The position numbers were made by a program, and so were the translations under genes. 64,000 bases of DNA from Nitrospirota bacterium (GTDB taxonomy: Bacteria; Nitrospirota; Nitrospiria; Nitrospirales; Nitrospiraceae), in contig JAUXVD010000008.1 of assembly GCA_030684575.1 (NCBI GenBank), positions 806,001 through 870,000 of the forward strand, written 5' to 3'. Of this stretch, positions 55,510 to 64,000 are shown piece by piece. The first letter of the stretch is position 1; every line of letters starts with the position of its first letter. The notes under the pieces are model-generated. The model had not been told where the DNA came from. It made no database searches and was given only the letters and a program-made list of their open reading frames with translations.

Positions 55510-56361
55510 GTGGCCATACTGCCTCACGTGACCGACGGCGAGCGAATTGGGCTGATTGCCGGCAACGGCCGGTTTCCGATCATCTTTGCGGATAATGCCA
55601 GGAGGCTTGGTTATCACGTATCGGCGGTGGCACATGAAGGCGAGACGGAGCCAGAATTGGCCGGCCATGTGGATCGGATCCATTGGATCAAGATCGGTCA
55701 GCTCAATAAACTGATCAAGGCCTTCAAGGAAGATAATGTTCATCAGACCGTCATGTTGGGCGGGATCAAGAAGACGCATGTGTTTACCACCATGCGCCCT
55801 GATTTTCGGACTCTGGCGTTGGCGGCCCGTGTGGCGCTCTGGAAAGACGACGACATTCTGCGGGAACTGGCGAAGGAACTCGAGCAAGAAGGGATCGCCA
55901 TCTGTGAGTCGACCTTCGGGCTTGAGGGGATTCTCGTGGAAGAAGGGTCGTTGACCGAACGGACTCCATCGGAAAAAGAATGGGCGGACATCCGCTACGG
56001 CTGGGACGTGGCGCATGACATAGGTCGTCTCGATATCGGGCAATGTGTCGTGATTAAAGATCGCGTGGTTGTGGCTGTCGAAGCGGTTGAAGGCACCGAC
56101 GGAGCCATTAAGCGCGGCGGCGACCTGGCCAAGGAGGGCGCGGTGGTGGTCAAGCGATCGAAGCCGCAGCAGGACTTGCGATTCGATCTCCCGGCCGTGG
56201 GGCCTCGAACGATTGAAGTGATGGCATCGGTCAAGGCATCCGTATTGGCGATCGAAGCCGGGCGGACCATTTTGTTGGATCGTGAGATTATGTTGGAGAA
56301 GGCCAAGTTTGCCCGCATTGCCATTGTCGGAATAAAGCAGGACGTGATTGGGGAGCCGTAA
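55510..56361 (+). CDS. lpxI: UDP-2,3-diacylglucosamine diphosphatase LpxI
   Basis: 283 residues of the LpxI (DUF1009) family: IGLIAGNGRFPIIFADNAR at the N-terminus and, in the C-terminal domain, the segments DIGRLDIGQCVVIKDRVVVAVEAVEGTDG, GGDLAKEGAVVVKRSKPQQDLRFDLPAVG and LLDREIM. LpxI replaces LpxH in many non-enteric bacteria to make lipid X. GTG start preceded by GAGGAG. The pathway requires an lpxC and lpxD, which are not in this window. Confidence 0.93.
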   Translation: MAILPHVTDGERIGLIAGNGRFPIIFADNARRLGYHVSAVAHEGETEPELAGHVDRIHWIKIGQLNKLIKAFKEDNVHQTVMLGGIKKTHVFTTMRPDFRTLALAARVALWKDDDILRELAKELEQEGIAICESTFGLEGILVEEGSLTERTPSEKEWADIRYGWDVAHDIGRLDIGQCVVIKDRVVVAVEAVEGTDGAIKRGGDLAKEGAVVVKRSKPQQDLRFDLPAVGPRTIEVMASVKASVLAIEAGRTILLDREIMLEKAKFARIAIVGIKQDVIGEP

Positions 56362-56461
56362 TGCGTGATCAGTTCACTCTCAAGAAGCCAAGCGGCGTGG
56401 CTGTTCATGCGTCATCGTCTGGTCACTCATCACTCATGACGTCTCATGTTCGAGGTATCAG

Positions 56462-57460
56462 ATGACGCCGCTAAGGGCCGGTGTGATCGGCGTCGGACAT
56501 CTCGGGCAGCACCATGCGCGCCTCTATGCCTCCTTGCCCGGGGCACAACTTGCCGGTGTGACGGATCAATCAATTGAGCGGGCACAGGCGGTGGCAGATC
56601 GGCATGGGTCGCCGGTCTTTCGTACGATCGATGAATTGCTCTCGCACGTCGATGTCGTGAGTGTGGCAGTACCCACGTCTGGCCACTATGCCGTCGCCAA
56701 AGCCTGTCTGCAGGCAGGCAAACATGTCCTGGTTGAAAAACCCATTGCTGTCACACCAACAGAAGCAGAAGAGTTGGTTCAGCTGGCCAAACAACGAGGC
56801 TGTTGCTTACAAGTAGGCCACAGCGAGCGGTTTAATCCGGTGATGGCGCTGATGCGTCCTCATATCGGCCGTCCGGTGTTTATCGAATGTCACCGCCTCA
56901 GTAGCTTTAGTGAACGGGGGACGGACGTAGATGTGGTCTTGGACCTGATGATTCACGATTTGGATCTCGTGTTGTCGTTGAATCCTGGTCCCATTGAAGA
57001 AGTGCGCGCTGCAGGAGTGGCGGTAATGTCCTCCTCAATCGATATTGCCAATGCCCGTATTCAGTTCCAGAGCGGCTGCGTGGCCAACTTGACCTCCAGC
57101 CGTGTGTCGACGAATAAGATGCGGCGGTTGCGTCTCTTTCAGCGGGACAGTTACCTCTCGATCGATTTCCAGACTCGTCTCGGGATGGTCTCTCGACGTA
57201 GCGCCAAGGCAGGGGAGAAGCCGACCGTCGAGGTTGAACAGGTACAGGGTGGAGATGAAGAGCCCTTGAAGCTCCAACTTGCTTCGTTTCTGCATGCAGC
57301 CAGCACGGGCACGAGGCCGGTGGTGTCCGGTGAGGATGGTGCGGCGGCGGTAGCAGCCGCACATCAAGTGTTGCAGGCCATTGAGGCTTTTGCGGCTCGT
57401 CATGAAGAAGGGGCTCACGGAATAGAAGGTGTCGGCGCGTCTTCTTTGTCCCGTCTGTGA
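56462..57460 (+). CDS. Gfo/Idh/MocA-family oxidoreductase
   Basis: 332 residues. A Rossmann NAD(P) motif GVIGVGHLGQHHARLY at the N-terminus, the catalytic EKPIAVT (Lys), and RFNPVMALM, then the C-terminal beta-sheet domain. Genes of this type sit between lpxI and lpxB in many non-enteric bacteria, suggesting a sugar-modifying role in lipid A, as for the GnnA-type enzyme that makes the 3-amino sugar; a GnnB aminotransferase is not visible here, so the substrate is unproven. GAGG precedes ATG 56462. The 100 bp before it are rich in short GTCATC-type repeats and hold no gene. Confidence 0.85.
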   Translation: MTPLRAGVIGVGHLGQHHARLYASLPGAQLAGVTDQSIERAQAVADRHGSPVFRTIDELLSHVDVVSVAVPTSGHYAVAKACLQAGKHVLVEKPIAVTPTEAEELVQLAKQRGCCLQVGHSERFNPVMALMRPHIGRPVFIECHRLSSFSERGTDVDVVLDLMIHDLDLVLSLNPGPIEEVRAAGVAVMSSSIDIANARIQFQSGCVANLTSSRVSTNKMRRLRLFQRDSYLSIDFQTRLGMVSRRSAKAGEKPTVEVEQVQGGDEEPLKLQLASFLHAASTGTRPVVSGEDGAAAVAAAHQVLQAIEAFAARHEEGAHGIEGVGASSLSRL

Positions 57461-57464
57461 AGCT

Positions 57465-58592
57465 ATGCGAATGTTGATCGTGACAGGCGAAGCGTCAGGT
57501 GATCTCCACGGGGCTCATTTAGCGAAAGCGATCATGGCGCTCGACCCGACGGCCGAGTTGGTCGGCATTGGGGGGGCGGCGATGCGCGCAGCAGGCGTGA
57601 GCCTCGTGCCGGGCGTGCCACAGTTAGATGTGATGGGATTGATCGGCCTGTCCGCCATTCGGGCCATGGTCCAGCGCGTGTTGGCGATCCGGCGAGTACT
57701 GAAGTCAGAGGCCTGGGATTTGGTCGTGCTGATCGATAATCCAGGGTTGAATTTCCATTTCGCCAGAGTGGCTAAGGCCGCCGGTCGGCGTGTGATGTAT
57801 TATATTGCGCCCCAAGTATGGGCCTGGCGTCCCGGTCGTATGAAGTGGATTCAGCGCCGGGTCGATCATGTCGTCGTCATTCTTCCGTTCGAGCCGGAGC
57901 TCTATCGCCGGGCAGGTGTGCGTTGTACCTTCGTCGGCCATCCGCTGCTTGATGCGGTGGCGCCGCAGTACGATCGTGCGGCGCTTCGCAGGAAGTTCGG
58001 TCTGGACGAGTCGGCCCGCGTTGTTGGATTGTTGCCGGGGAGTCGAGTGCGCGAAGTCGAGATGCTGCTGCCGGTACTTCTCGATGCGGCGGCGCAACTG
58101 CATGCCGCAGAACCGGGGATACAATTTATCCTGGCGCAGGCCTCGTCAATTCACGATCATCTGATTCAGTCGCTGTTACAACAGAGCCCTGTGCCGGTCC
58201 GGGTTGCCTACGATCAGGCGAGTGAGGTGATGGCCCTCTCCGATGTGTTGTTTATTGCATCGGGGACCGCCACGCTCCAGGCGGCGGTGGTGGGGACTCC
58301 CATGGTGTTACTGTACAAGACCACGCCGGTAACCTATCGCCTGGCGCGTTGGCTGATCAATGTGAAATGGATCGGGCTCGTCAATCTGGTAGCAGGCCGA
58401 TCGGTCGTGCCGGAATTGATTCAGGATGAGGCGACGGCCGAGCGGTTGTGTCAGGAGGTGCTCCATCTCTTGCGCGATCCGGCGGCCTATCGTGAGATGC
58501 AAGAAGGGTTGCGACAGGTTCGGCAATCGTTGGGGGAACCCGGCGCCTCCCGCCGGGCCGCAGAGGTGGCATTGTCTGAATGTCGACGCTAG
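57465..58592 (+). CDS. lpxB: Lipid-A-disaccharide synthase LpxB
   Basis: 375 residues, GT-B-like fold. Conserved MLIVTGEASGDLHGAHL, IDNPGLNFHFA, YYIAPQVWAWRPGRMKWI, CTFVGHPLLD, LLPGSRVREVEMLLPVLL and the late block SGTATLQAAVVGTPMVLLYKT. It joins lipid X and UDP-diacyl-GlcN. ATG 57465 lies 4 bp after the preceding stop. It overlaps msbA by 13 bp. Confidence 0.95.
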   Translation: MRMLIVTGEASGDLHGAHLAKAIMALDPTAELVGIGGAAMRAAGVSLVPGVPQLDVMGLIGLSAIRAMVQRVLAIRRVLKSEAWDLVVLIDNPGLNFHFARVAKAAGRRVMYYIAPQVWAWRPGRMKWIQRRVDHVVVILPFEPELYRRAGVRCTFVGHPLLDAVAPQYDRAALRRKFGLDESARVVGLLPGSRVREVEMLLPVLLDAAAQLHAAEPGIQFILAQASSIHDHLIQSLLQQSPVPVRVAYDQASEVMALSDVLFIASGTATLQAAVVGTPMVLLYKTTPVTYRLARWLINVKWIGLVNLVAGRSVVPELIQDEATAERLCQEVLHLLRDPAAYREMQEGLRQVRQSLGEPGASRRAAEVALSECRR

Positions 58593-60325
58593 ACCGCTTG
58601 ATACGACTGTATCTGTATCTGAAGCCCTATCGGGTTCGCTTAGGTGCGGCCTTCGCTTGTTCAGGGATGGTGGCGGCTTTCTCCGGCGCTTATGCCTGGC
58701 TCGTCAAGCCGGTCCTCGACGAGATCTTCATCAATAAGAACGAAAGTCTTCTGCTGGTCCTGCCTCTGGCGCTCTTCACCGTGTCGGTGCTGAAGAGCGC
58801 CTTCAACTACGGGCAAAACTATCTCATGAACTATGTCGGGAATCAGGTGATCACCGATATCCGGCAGGAGTTGTTCGGGAAACTCATTCGCTTACCCATT
58901 TCCTACCACGATGTGAATACGTCGGGGCGGCTGGTGTCCCGTGTGGTGAACGACGTGTCGTTGATGGCCAACGCGGTAGCAGGCGTCCTGAAGGATATTT
59001 TCCAGCAGGGCCTCACGTTTCTCGCCATGATGGGCGTCATCTTCTATCAGAATTGGCGGCTGGCCGGTCTCTCGGTGATCGTCATCCCCTTGGCCGTCTT
59101 CACGATGGTGCGGATGGGGAAACGGCTGCGGGCGCTGGCGGCCAGCGGCCAGGAGCGGATGGGGGATATGGCCTCGACCCTTCAGGAAACGCTGTCCGGT
59201 ATTCGCATGGTGAAGGCGTATGGGCGGGAAGAGACCGAGGAGACGAGATTTCAACAGAGCAACCGCGCCTTCCTGAGCACGACGATGAAGGCGATCCAAG
59301 TTTCGTCCCTCGGGTCGTCGCATATGGAAGTGATCGGTGTGGTGGGCGTTGCGGCGATTATCTGGTATGGCGGATTTCTCGTGATCAATGGCTCCATGAC
59401 GCCGGGGGAGTTTTTTTCGTTTCTGACAGCGATGTTCATGGCCTATACCCCGCTTCGCCGGTTGTCCGGTTCCAATAATTCGATTCAACAGGCCTTGGCC
59501 GCGGCCGAACGGGTATTTGACGTGCTCGATCTCAAGACCGAGCAGGATGCGGAGCGGGGCCGGTTGGAGTTGCCTCGGGTGGCGCAGGCGGTCACGTTTG
59601 AGGGCGTGACGTTTCTGTATGAGAGTCAGGCCGTGCCGGCGCTGAATGACATCAACCTGACGATTCGCGCCGGAGAAATGGTGGCGCTTGTCGGCAGCAG
59701 TGGCAGTGGAAAGACGACCCTGGTCAATCTGATCCCGCGCTTTTACGAACCGACGGCCGGTCGTGTGCTCATCGATGGAGTCGATATTCAGTCCTACAGC
59801 CTGCGCTCGCTGCGTTCGCAGATGGGGATGGTGTCGCAAGATGTGGTCTTGTTCGACGACAGCATTCGGAACAACATCGCGTTTGGGCGGCAGGATGCGA
59901 CCGATGAAGAGATTGTGCAGGCTGCGCGGTCGGCCTATGCCCACGATTTCGTCGAACGTCTTCCGCAGGGATATCAGACGGTGGTGGGAGAAAAAGGGGT
60001 AAAGCTTTCAGGGGGCGAACGGCAGCGTTTGGCCATCGCCCGCGCAATTTTACGCGATCCCCCCCTGCTCATTCTCGATGAAGCCACGTCGGCATTGGAC
60101 ACCGAGTCCGAGCGGGTCGTTCAGCTGGCGCTGACTAACTTGATGAAGAATCGGACGACCGTCGTGATTGCCCATCGGCTGTCCACGATTCAACGGGCCG
60201 ATCGGATCATGGTCTTGGCCAAGGGCTCGATCGTCGAAGTCGGCACCCACGATGAACTGCTTCGGAGCGGCGGCCAATACCAGCGGCTCCATGCCATGCA
60301 ATTCCAGGATGTGCCCGATGCGTAA
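58580..60325 (+). CDS. msbA: Lipid A export ABC transporter MsbA
   Basis: 581 residues: six membrane helices in the first ~320 (TMD with NYVGNQVITDIRQELFGKLIRLP) and a nucleotide-binding domain with GSSGSGKTTLV, Q-loop VSQDVVLFDD, LSGGERQRLAIARAIL and ILDEATSALD. A half-transporter that dimerises to flip lipid A-core across the inner membrane. Its place between lpxB and the core-building genes supports the MsbA call over other exporters. Confidence 0.92.
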   Translation: MSTLDRLIRLYLYLKPYRVRLGAAFACSGMVAAFSGAYAWLVKPVLDEIFINKNESLLLVLPLALFTVSVLKSAFNYGQNYLMNYVGNQVITDIRQELFGKLIRLPISYHDVNTSGRLVSRVVNDVSLMANAVAGVLKDIFQQGLTFLAMMGVIFYQNWRLAGLSVIVIPLAVFTMVRMGKRLRALAASGQERMGDMASTLQETLSGIRMVKAYGREETEETRFQQSNRAFLSTTMKAIQVSSLGSSHMEVIGVVGVAAIIWYGGFLVINGSMTPGEFFSFLTAMFMAYTPLRRLSGSNNSIQQALAAAERVFDVLDLKTEQDAERGRLELPRVAQAVTFEGVTFLYESQAVPALNDINLTIRAGEMVALVGSSGSGKTTLVNLIPRFYEPTAGRVLIDGVDIQSYSLRSLRSQMGMVSQDVVLFDDSIRNNIAFGRQDATDEEIVQAARSAYAHDFVERLPQGYQTVVGEKGVKLSGGERQRLAIARAILRDPPLLILDEATSALDTESERVVQLALTNLMKNRTTVVIAHRLSTIQRADRIMVLAKGSIVEVGTHDELLRSGGQYQRLHAMQFQDVPDA

Positions 60326-60349
60326 GGTCGACGTGATGGGTGATCGGCG

Positions 60350-61047
60350 ATGAGTGATGCGCGTAGAACGGGAGCCGGCGTGAAGAAGCGAATCGAGACA
60401 TGGGTCAAGCTCTCTCTGCTCCCTCCCGTCGGAGCGTCGATCATTCGCGGACTGACCGGGTCGATGCGAATGGAGTCGCAGGGCCACGAACAAGTGGATG
60501 CCTTGTATCGTGAGGGGCGGCATATCATTCTTGCGTTTTGGCATGCGCAGCAGCTCATGGTCCCGATCGGCTATCGTGGAACAGGCGCCAACGTCTTGAT
60601 CAGCCAGCACCAGGATGGTGAGATCATCGCACGCATCATCTCGCGATTCGGGCATCGGGCGGTGCGTGGATCGAGCACTAGGGGTGGGGCGCTGGCGTTG
60701 CGAGAATTGATTCGCCTCGGGCGATCGGGTGCGGACCTTGTCGTGACTCCCGATGGACCCAAGGGGCCTCGCCAGGTTGCCAAGCTTGGAGTGGTGCAGT
60801 TGGCGAAGGCCACCGGGCTTCCGATTGTGCCGTTAGCCTTTAGCTGCTCAAAAAAAAACTCTTCGCGAGCTGGGATCGGTTCATGGTCCCATTCCCATGG
60901 TCTCGGGGCCTCTACCTGTGGGGCGCTCCCATCTTGGTGCCGCGAGACTCCGATGAGCAGGCGTTGGAAGCGGCACGCCTGGAGCTTGAAACGGTTCTGA
61001 ATCGATTGACGGAACAGGCGGAGAGGGACGTGAACTCTAGCCGTTAG
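60350..61047 (+). CDS. DUF374 lysophospholipid/lipid A acyltransferase-like protein, frameshifted at an A9 run
   Basis: The N-terminal ~165 residues match the DUF374 (LPLAT-like) family: HIILAFWHAQQLMVP, GSSTRGGALALRELIRLGRSGADLVVTPDGPKGPRQ, LAKATGLPIVPLAF. At 60850-60858 there is a run of nine A residues. Reading straight through gives an aberrant tail ending at 61000; stepping back one base gives KKKLFASWDRFMVPFPWSRG and a normal family end at 61047. The run contains A-AAA-AAA in the correct register for -1 slippage. It may be a sequencing or assembly error, a true mutation, or programmed slippage. Coordinates cover the full family-like product. It probably acylates a lipid A precursor at the inner membrane (inference from neighbours). 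Confidence 0.78.
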
Positions 61048-61114
61048 CTGTCAGCCTTCAGCGCTGTAAGAGTGTCTGCTGACTGCTCATGGCTGACTGC
61101 TGATAGCTCATCAT

Positions 61115-62434
61115 ATGTGGCGTCTCTTCTATAACATAGTGCTCATGCTCGTATCGCCGATCATTCTGGCAGTACTGCTGGCCAAGCAGCGCTGCCGGCG
61201 TGGCTTGCTCCAGCGGCTGGGGTTGAAAGATTGTCTATCTGATCCATCTGGTCTATCCCGTCAATCAGGCCAACCAGATAGACCAGTCATCTGGATTCAT
61301 GCTGTTTCCCTCGGTGAAGTGGTGGCCGTCACACCGCTGGTCAAGGAGCTGCAACGTCGTCATCCGGCACATCGGATTCTGGTCTCGACGGTGACAGAGA
61401 CCGGAAGGGAAGCTGTGGAGCAACGGTTGGCTGGTGTCGCAGAGCATTGCTATGCTCCGCTCGATTTTCCCTGGGTGGTGTCTCGCTTCATCGAACGATT
61501 GCACCCCTGCCTCTATGTGTTCGTCGAGACCGAACTCTGGCCGAACCTCTTATGGCACCTGCGTCGGCGAGGAGTGCCGACGGTTCTTGTGAACGGCCGG
61601 CTCTCGACCAGGTCGTTTGCTCGGCAGCAATGGGCGCCTGTGCGATCGTTCTATCGGACGATGTTGCAGGGGATCAGCCTCTGTCTGATGCAATCGGACC
61701 GTGATGTCGACCGTATCGTCGCGCTGGGAGCAGCGGCCTCCCGGGTCAGGCGAACAGGGAATATCAAGTTCGATCAGCCGATACCTGCCGTAACAGAGGG
61801 TGGAGTGACGAGGGCTCGTCTTGGGCTTCAGGAGGGGGAGCAGCTGTTCGTGGCGGGCAGTACCCATTCTGGAGAAGAAGAGATGCTCGTGGAATGTTAT
61901 CAGGCGCTCGTGACGCATCATCCCTCGGCCGTCCTGCTCCTGGCCCCTCGACATATCGAACGAGCGGAATCGGTGGAGGTTATGGTGCGGGCGCGTGGGC
62001 TCGCCGTGCAGAAAGGCAGTACCATCGGACAGGCCGGCTGGTTGCAGCCTGCCGGCCCGCGTGTAGTGGTGCTCGATTCACGTGGGGAATTAGCAGCGAT
62101 TTATCGGGAAGCGGTCGTGGCGTTTGTCGGAGGCACACTTGTCCCGATCGGCGGGCACAATTTGCTGGAGCCGGCTCAATGGGCGAAGCCCGTGTTGTTC
62201 GGTCCCTATACCGACCATTGTGCAGAAATTGCAGATTTTTTGATTCAGGCGGGAGGGGGACGTCGGGTTCTCCAGGCGGAGGATCTTACGAAACAGGTCG
62301 TGGCTCTGTTCTCTGATGACAAGGGACGGAGGCGGATGGGCCAATCAGCGCGGCAGGTGGTTGAGCAGAACCAGGGGGCCTTGCAACGGACGTTGGAGGC
62401 GATCGATCAGCTGCTGATACCGCAATGCAGGTAG
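61115..62434 (+). CDS. waaA: 3-deoxy-D-manno-octulosonic acid transferase WaaA (KdtA)
   Basis: 439 residues. An N-terminal membrane anchor (FYNIVLMLVSPIILAVLL), then GT-B blocks: RGLLQRLGL, WIHAVSLGEVVAVTPL with the catalytic Glu, STVTETGRE, FVETELWPNLLW, VNGRLSTRSF, AGSTHSGEEEMLVE and FVGGTLVPIGGHNLLEPA. It adds Kdo to lipid IVA. Between LQRLGLKD and WIHAV there is an in-frame excess of about 15 residues (SDPSGLSRQSGQPDR) encoded by an inverted repeat, unlike typical family members. Confidence 0.95.
   Translation: MWRLFYNIVLMLVSPIILAVLLAKQRCRRGLLQRLGLKDCLSDPSGLSRQSGQPDRPVIWIHAVSLGEVVAVTPLVKELQRRHPAHRILVSTVTETGREAVEQRLAGVAEHCYAPLDFPWVVSRFIERLHPCLYVFVETELWPNLLWHLRRRGVPTVLVNGRLSTRSFARQQWAPVRSFYRTMLQGISLCLMQSDRDVDRIVALGAAASRVRRTGNIKFDQPIPAVTEGGVTRARLGLQEGEQLFVAGSTHSGEEEMLVECYQALVTHHPSAVLLLAPRHIERAESVEVMVRARGLAVQKGSTIGQAGWLQPAGPRVVVLDSRGELAAIYREAVVAFVGGTLVPIGGHNLLEPAQWAKPVLFGPYTDHCAEIADFLIQAGGGRRVLQAEDLTKQVVALFSDDKGRRRMGQSARQVVEQNQGALQRTLEAIDQLLIPQCR
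61246..61286. repeat. Inverted repeat inside the waaA coding region
   Basis: CTGGTCTATC (61248-61257) and GATAGACCAG (61277-61286) are perfect complements, with further partial copies of ATCTGG on both sides. The insert keeps the reading frame and lies in a surface-loop region of WaaA. Confidence 0.6.
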
Positions 62435-62486
62435 ATCGGCTGAAGGCCTTGAGTCTTCAGCCTGAACAACTGAGTAGGTACGAAAA

Positions 62487-63551
62487 TTGTTGAATCCTGG
62501 GACAAAGGTCAGATGGTGGCTGTTGTGGGCTGCAATCCCATACGGGGCCGTTGCGCGGCTGCGCGCGCTCCTGTACTACTGGGGCTGGTTTGCACAGCGA
62601 AGATTACCGGTTCCCGTGGTGAGTGTCGGGAATCTCACGCTGGGTGGGACCGGCAAAACGCCGGTGGTCATTCAGCTGGTCGAATGGCTCCTGGCGCAGG
62701 GGAGCAGGGTGGCGATTCTCAGCCGGGGCTATCGAAGGACCAGTACGGATCCGTATCTGCTCGTATCGAATGGCGAGCAGCTGCTGGTCGGTCCGAACGA
62801 GGCAGGCGATGAGCCATTCTTGATGGCGCAACGTTGCCCCAGGGCGATCGTGGCTGTCGGCGCGGATCGCTACGAACTCGGGCGCTGGGTCTTGGATCGA
62901 TTTCCGGTCGATTGTCTGATCCTCGACGATGGATTTCAGCATCTGGGGATATATCGCGACGTGAACCTCTTATTGGTCGATGCGACGGATGCAGCGGGAC
63001 TGGCGGCTCTAGTGCCGGCCGGTCGACTCCGGGAGCCGCTTCAGGCGGCCGGACGGGCGACGGCGATTGTGATCACAAGAGCGGATGCGCAGGCGCGGGT
63101 GACCGAGGTGTGCCGGCGGCTGCAGGACGTGATCGATCCGATGCCAGACCCGATCCAGGTGGTATTTCGTCCGGAGCGTCTCTGGTCGGTGGTCAGCGGC
63201 GCATCGCAGCCGCTCTCCTGGTCTAAGGGAAAGACCGCGTTGCTCTGTAGTGCGGTGGGACATGCGGGATCCTTTCGTGCGCTTGTCGAGTCGGTCGGGA
63301 TCACGGTGCTCGACGAAGTGGTATTTATCGATCACCATGCCTATACGAGACAGGACGTCGAGCAGCTTCGAGCGAGAGCGACAGAGCTTCAGGCGGAACT
63401 CGTGGTGACGACGGAGAAAGATGCCTGCAAGCTGGCTGTGTTGCTCCAACCCACCGATCCCTGGTGGGCTGTCCGATTGGCCACGGACGTGACCGTCGGG
63501 GAAGATCAACTGCGGCAGGCAGTGCTTGGAAAGCTGAAGGTCGAAGGCTGA
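62487..63551 (+). CDS. lpxK: Tetraacyldisaccharide 4'-kinase LpxK
   Basis: 354 residues. P-loop in SVGNLTLGGTGKTPVV, the LSRGYRR segment, GDEPFLMAQRCP, VDCLILDDGFQHL and, C-terminally, DHHAYTRQDVEQL and VTTEKDACKL. It phosphorylates the lipid A disaccharide. A TTG start at 62487 or 62490 is likely. The 52-bp gap after waaA contains a hairpin GGCTGAAG (62438-62445)/CTTCAGCC (62455-62462) with no T-tract. Confidence 0.94.
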   Translation: MLNPGTKVRWWLLWAAIPYGAVARLRALLYYWGWFAQRRLPVPVVSVGNLTLGGTGKTPVVIQLVEWLLAQGSRVAILSRGYRRTSTDPYLLVSNGEQLLVGPNEAGDEPFLMAQRCPRAIVAVGADRYELGRWVLDRFPVDCLILDDGFQHLGIYRDVNLLLVDATDAAGLAALVPAGRLREPLQAAGRATAIVITRADAQARVTEVCRRLQDVIDPMPDPIQVVFRPERLWSVVSGASQPLSWSKGKTALLCSAVGHAGSFRALVESVGITVLDEVVFIDHHAYTRQDVEQLRARATELQAELVVTTEKDACKLAVLLQPTDPWWAVRLATDVTVGEDQLRQAVLGKLKVEG

Positions 63552-63566
63552 AGTTTTTGGAGGATT

Positions 63567-64000
63567 GTGGAGAAAGAACGCATTAAAAGAATTCTCGTGC
63601 GAGGACCTAATTGGCTTGGCGATGCCGTGATGTGTGAGCCGGCATTGCGTGGATTGCGGAGTCTGTTCCCGGACGCGCAAATCGCGCTGTTGGTCAAGCC
63701 GGGGGTGGCCGACTTGTTTGCCGGCCATCCAGCCTTGACGCGTGTGCTGACCTACGATACGAACGGCCGGCATGCGGGGCTCTCGGGTAAGTGGGCGCTG
63801 GCCGGTCAATTGAGACGGCAGGATTTCGATATGGCCGTATTGTTTCAGAATGCGTTTGAGGCGGCCTTTCTCTCCTTTCTGGCTGGTGTGCCTCGGCGCT
63901 ATGGCTATGCGACGGATGCACGAAGCCTGTTGCTGACCGATCCAGTCGCGGCGCCGGATCGCCGTACGCTGGTTCATCAAGTCCGTTATTATTGGGATCT
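63567..64000 (+). CDS. waaF: Lipopolysaccharide heptosyltransferase II (WaaF), 5' part
   Basis: The gene runs off the right edge; ~144 residues are visible. It starts at GTG 63567 with TTGGAGGATT upstream. The beginning ILVRGPNWLGDAVMCEPALRGLRSLFPDA is the conserved N-terminus of ADP-heptose:LPS heptosyltransferases (RFGNxGD-like WLGDAVM), and MAVLFQNAFEAAFLSFLAGVPRRYGYATD also matches the GT9 family. It transfers heptose to the inner core next to Kdo. Which heptose position it extends cannot be told from this part, but the NWLGDAVM form is typical of WaaF. Confidence 0.85.
   Translation, partial: MEKERIKRILVRGPNWLGDAVMCEPALRGLRSLFPDAQIALLVKPGVADLFAGHPALTRVLTYDTNGRHAGLSGKWALAGQLRRQDFDMAVLFQNAFEAAFLSFLAGVPRRYGYATDARSLLLTDPVAAPDRRTLVHQVRYYWD

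Noticed and set aside
58892-59944. 350-codon minus-strand open frame
   Set aside because: Antisense shadow of msbA.

Overview
This 64-kb window is a GC-rich, gene-dense bacterial chromosome segment with about 57 protein genes, mostly in tightly packed operons with 4-bp ATGA/GTGA overlaps. The gene content suggests a Gram-negative member of the Nitrospirota, most likely genus Nitrospira (inference, not tested by alignment). The evidence is a complete lipid A/Kdo/heptose pathway together with a bacterial 20S proteasome cluster, a periplasmic multihaem cytochrome c, and a small histidine-repeat metal-binding protein of the SmbP type known from nitrifiers. No phage, insertion sequence with transposase, CRISPR array, tRNA or rRNA was recognised.

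Layout. 1-6 kb: the end of a histone-deacetylase-family gene, a five-haem cytochrome, a rhodanese, SmbP, a nitrilase-family amidohydrolase, YqgE and a composite lipoprotein. 6-17 kb: uvrA, small membrane proteins, a CPBP-like protein, a TolC-type efflux protein divergent from a small secreted protein, an M28 peptidase, a DUF255 thioredoxin-fold protein and two small unknowns. 18-22 kb: an RRM RNA-binding protein, a DEAD-box helicase and uvrB. 22.6-27.2 kb: the ffh-rpsP-rimM-trmD-rplS-rnhB-yraN translation/export operon. 27.2-31.3 kb: ftsE-ftsX-envC-ctp, a cell-division and murein-hydrolase control operon. 31.9-33.8 kb: thiS-thiG-thiE. 33.8-41.4 kb: the proteasome cluster mpa(arc)-dop-prcB-prcA-pafA plus a translationally coupled M23 peptidase. 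41.5-49.8 kb: unknown membrane and secreted proteins, an HD phosphohydrolase, DUF2062, thiL, lon and galU. 50.2-64 kb: an envelope block bamA-ompH-ompH-fabZ-lpxA-lpxI-(Gfo/Idh)-lpxB-msbA-acyltransferase-waaA-lpxK-waaF, which inserts outer-membrane proteins and builds and exports lipid A.

Two families of intergenic repeats cut across the region. Family A (six copies, about 120-195 bp) has near-perfect terminal inverted repeats and an internal hairpin with compensatory changes. Several copies begin exactly at the stop codon of the gene before them. Family B (two copies, about 91 bp) has a conserved 47-bp core between complementary arms whose sequence differs between copies; one B copy lies inside an A copy.

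The observations most worth following are: the proteasome cluster has no visible Pup/UBact gene in its usual place between dop and prcB; a DUF374 acyltransferase is interrupted at an A9 run that forms a canonical -1 slippery heptamer; ThiS carries a 16-residue tail after its terminal glycines; lpxD is absent from the bamA-fabZ-lpxA block, where two repeats sit instead; and the two repeat families themselves. Starts were chosen from ribosome-binding sites, signal peptides and family length, and alternatives are stated where they matter.
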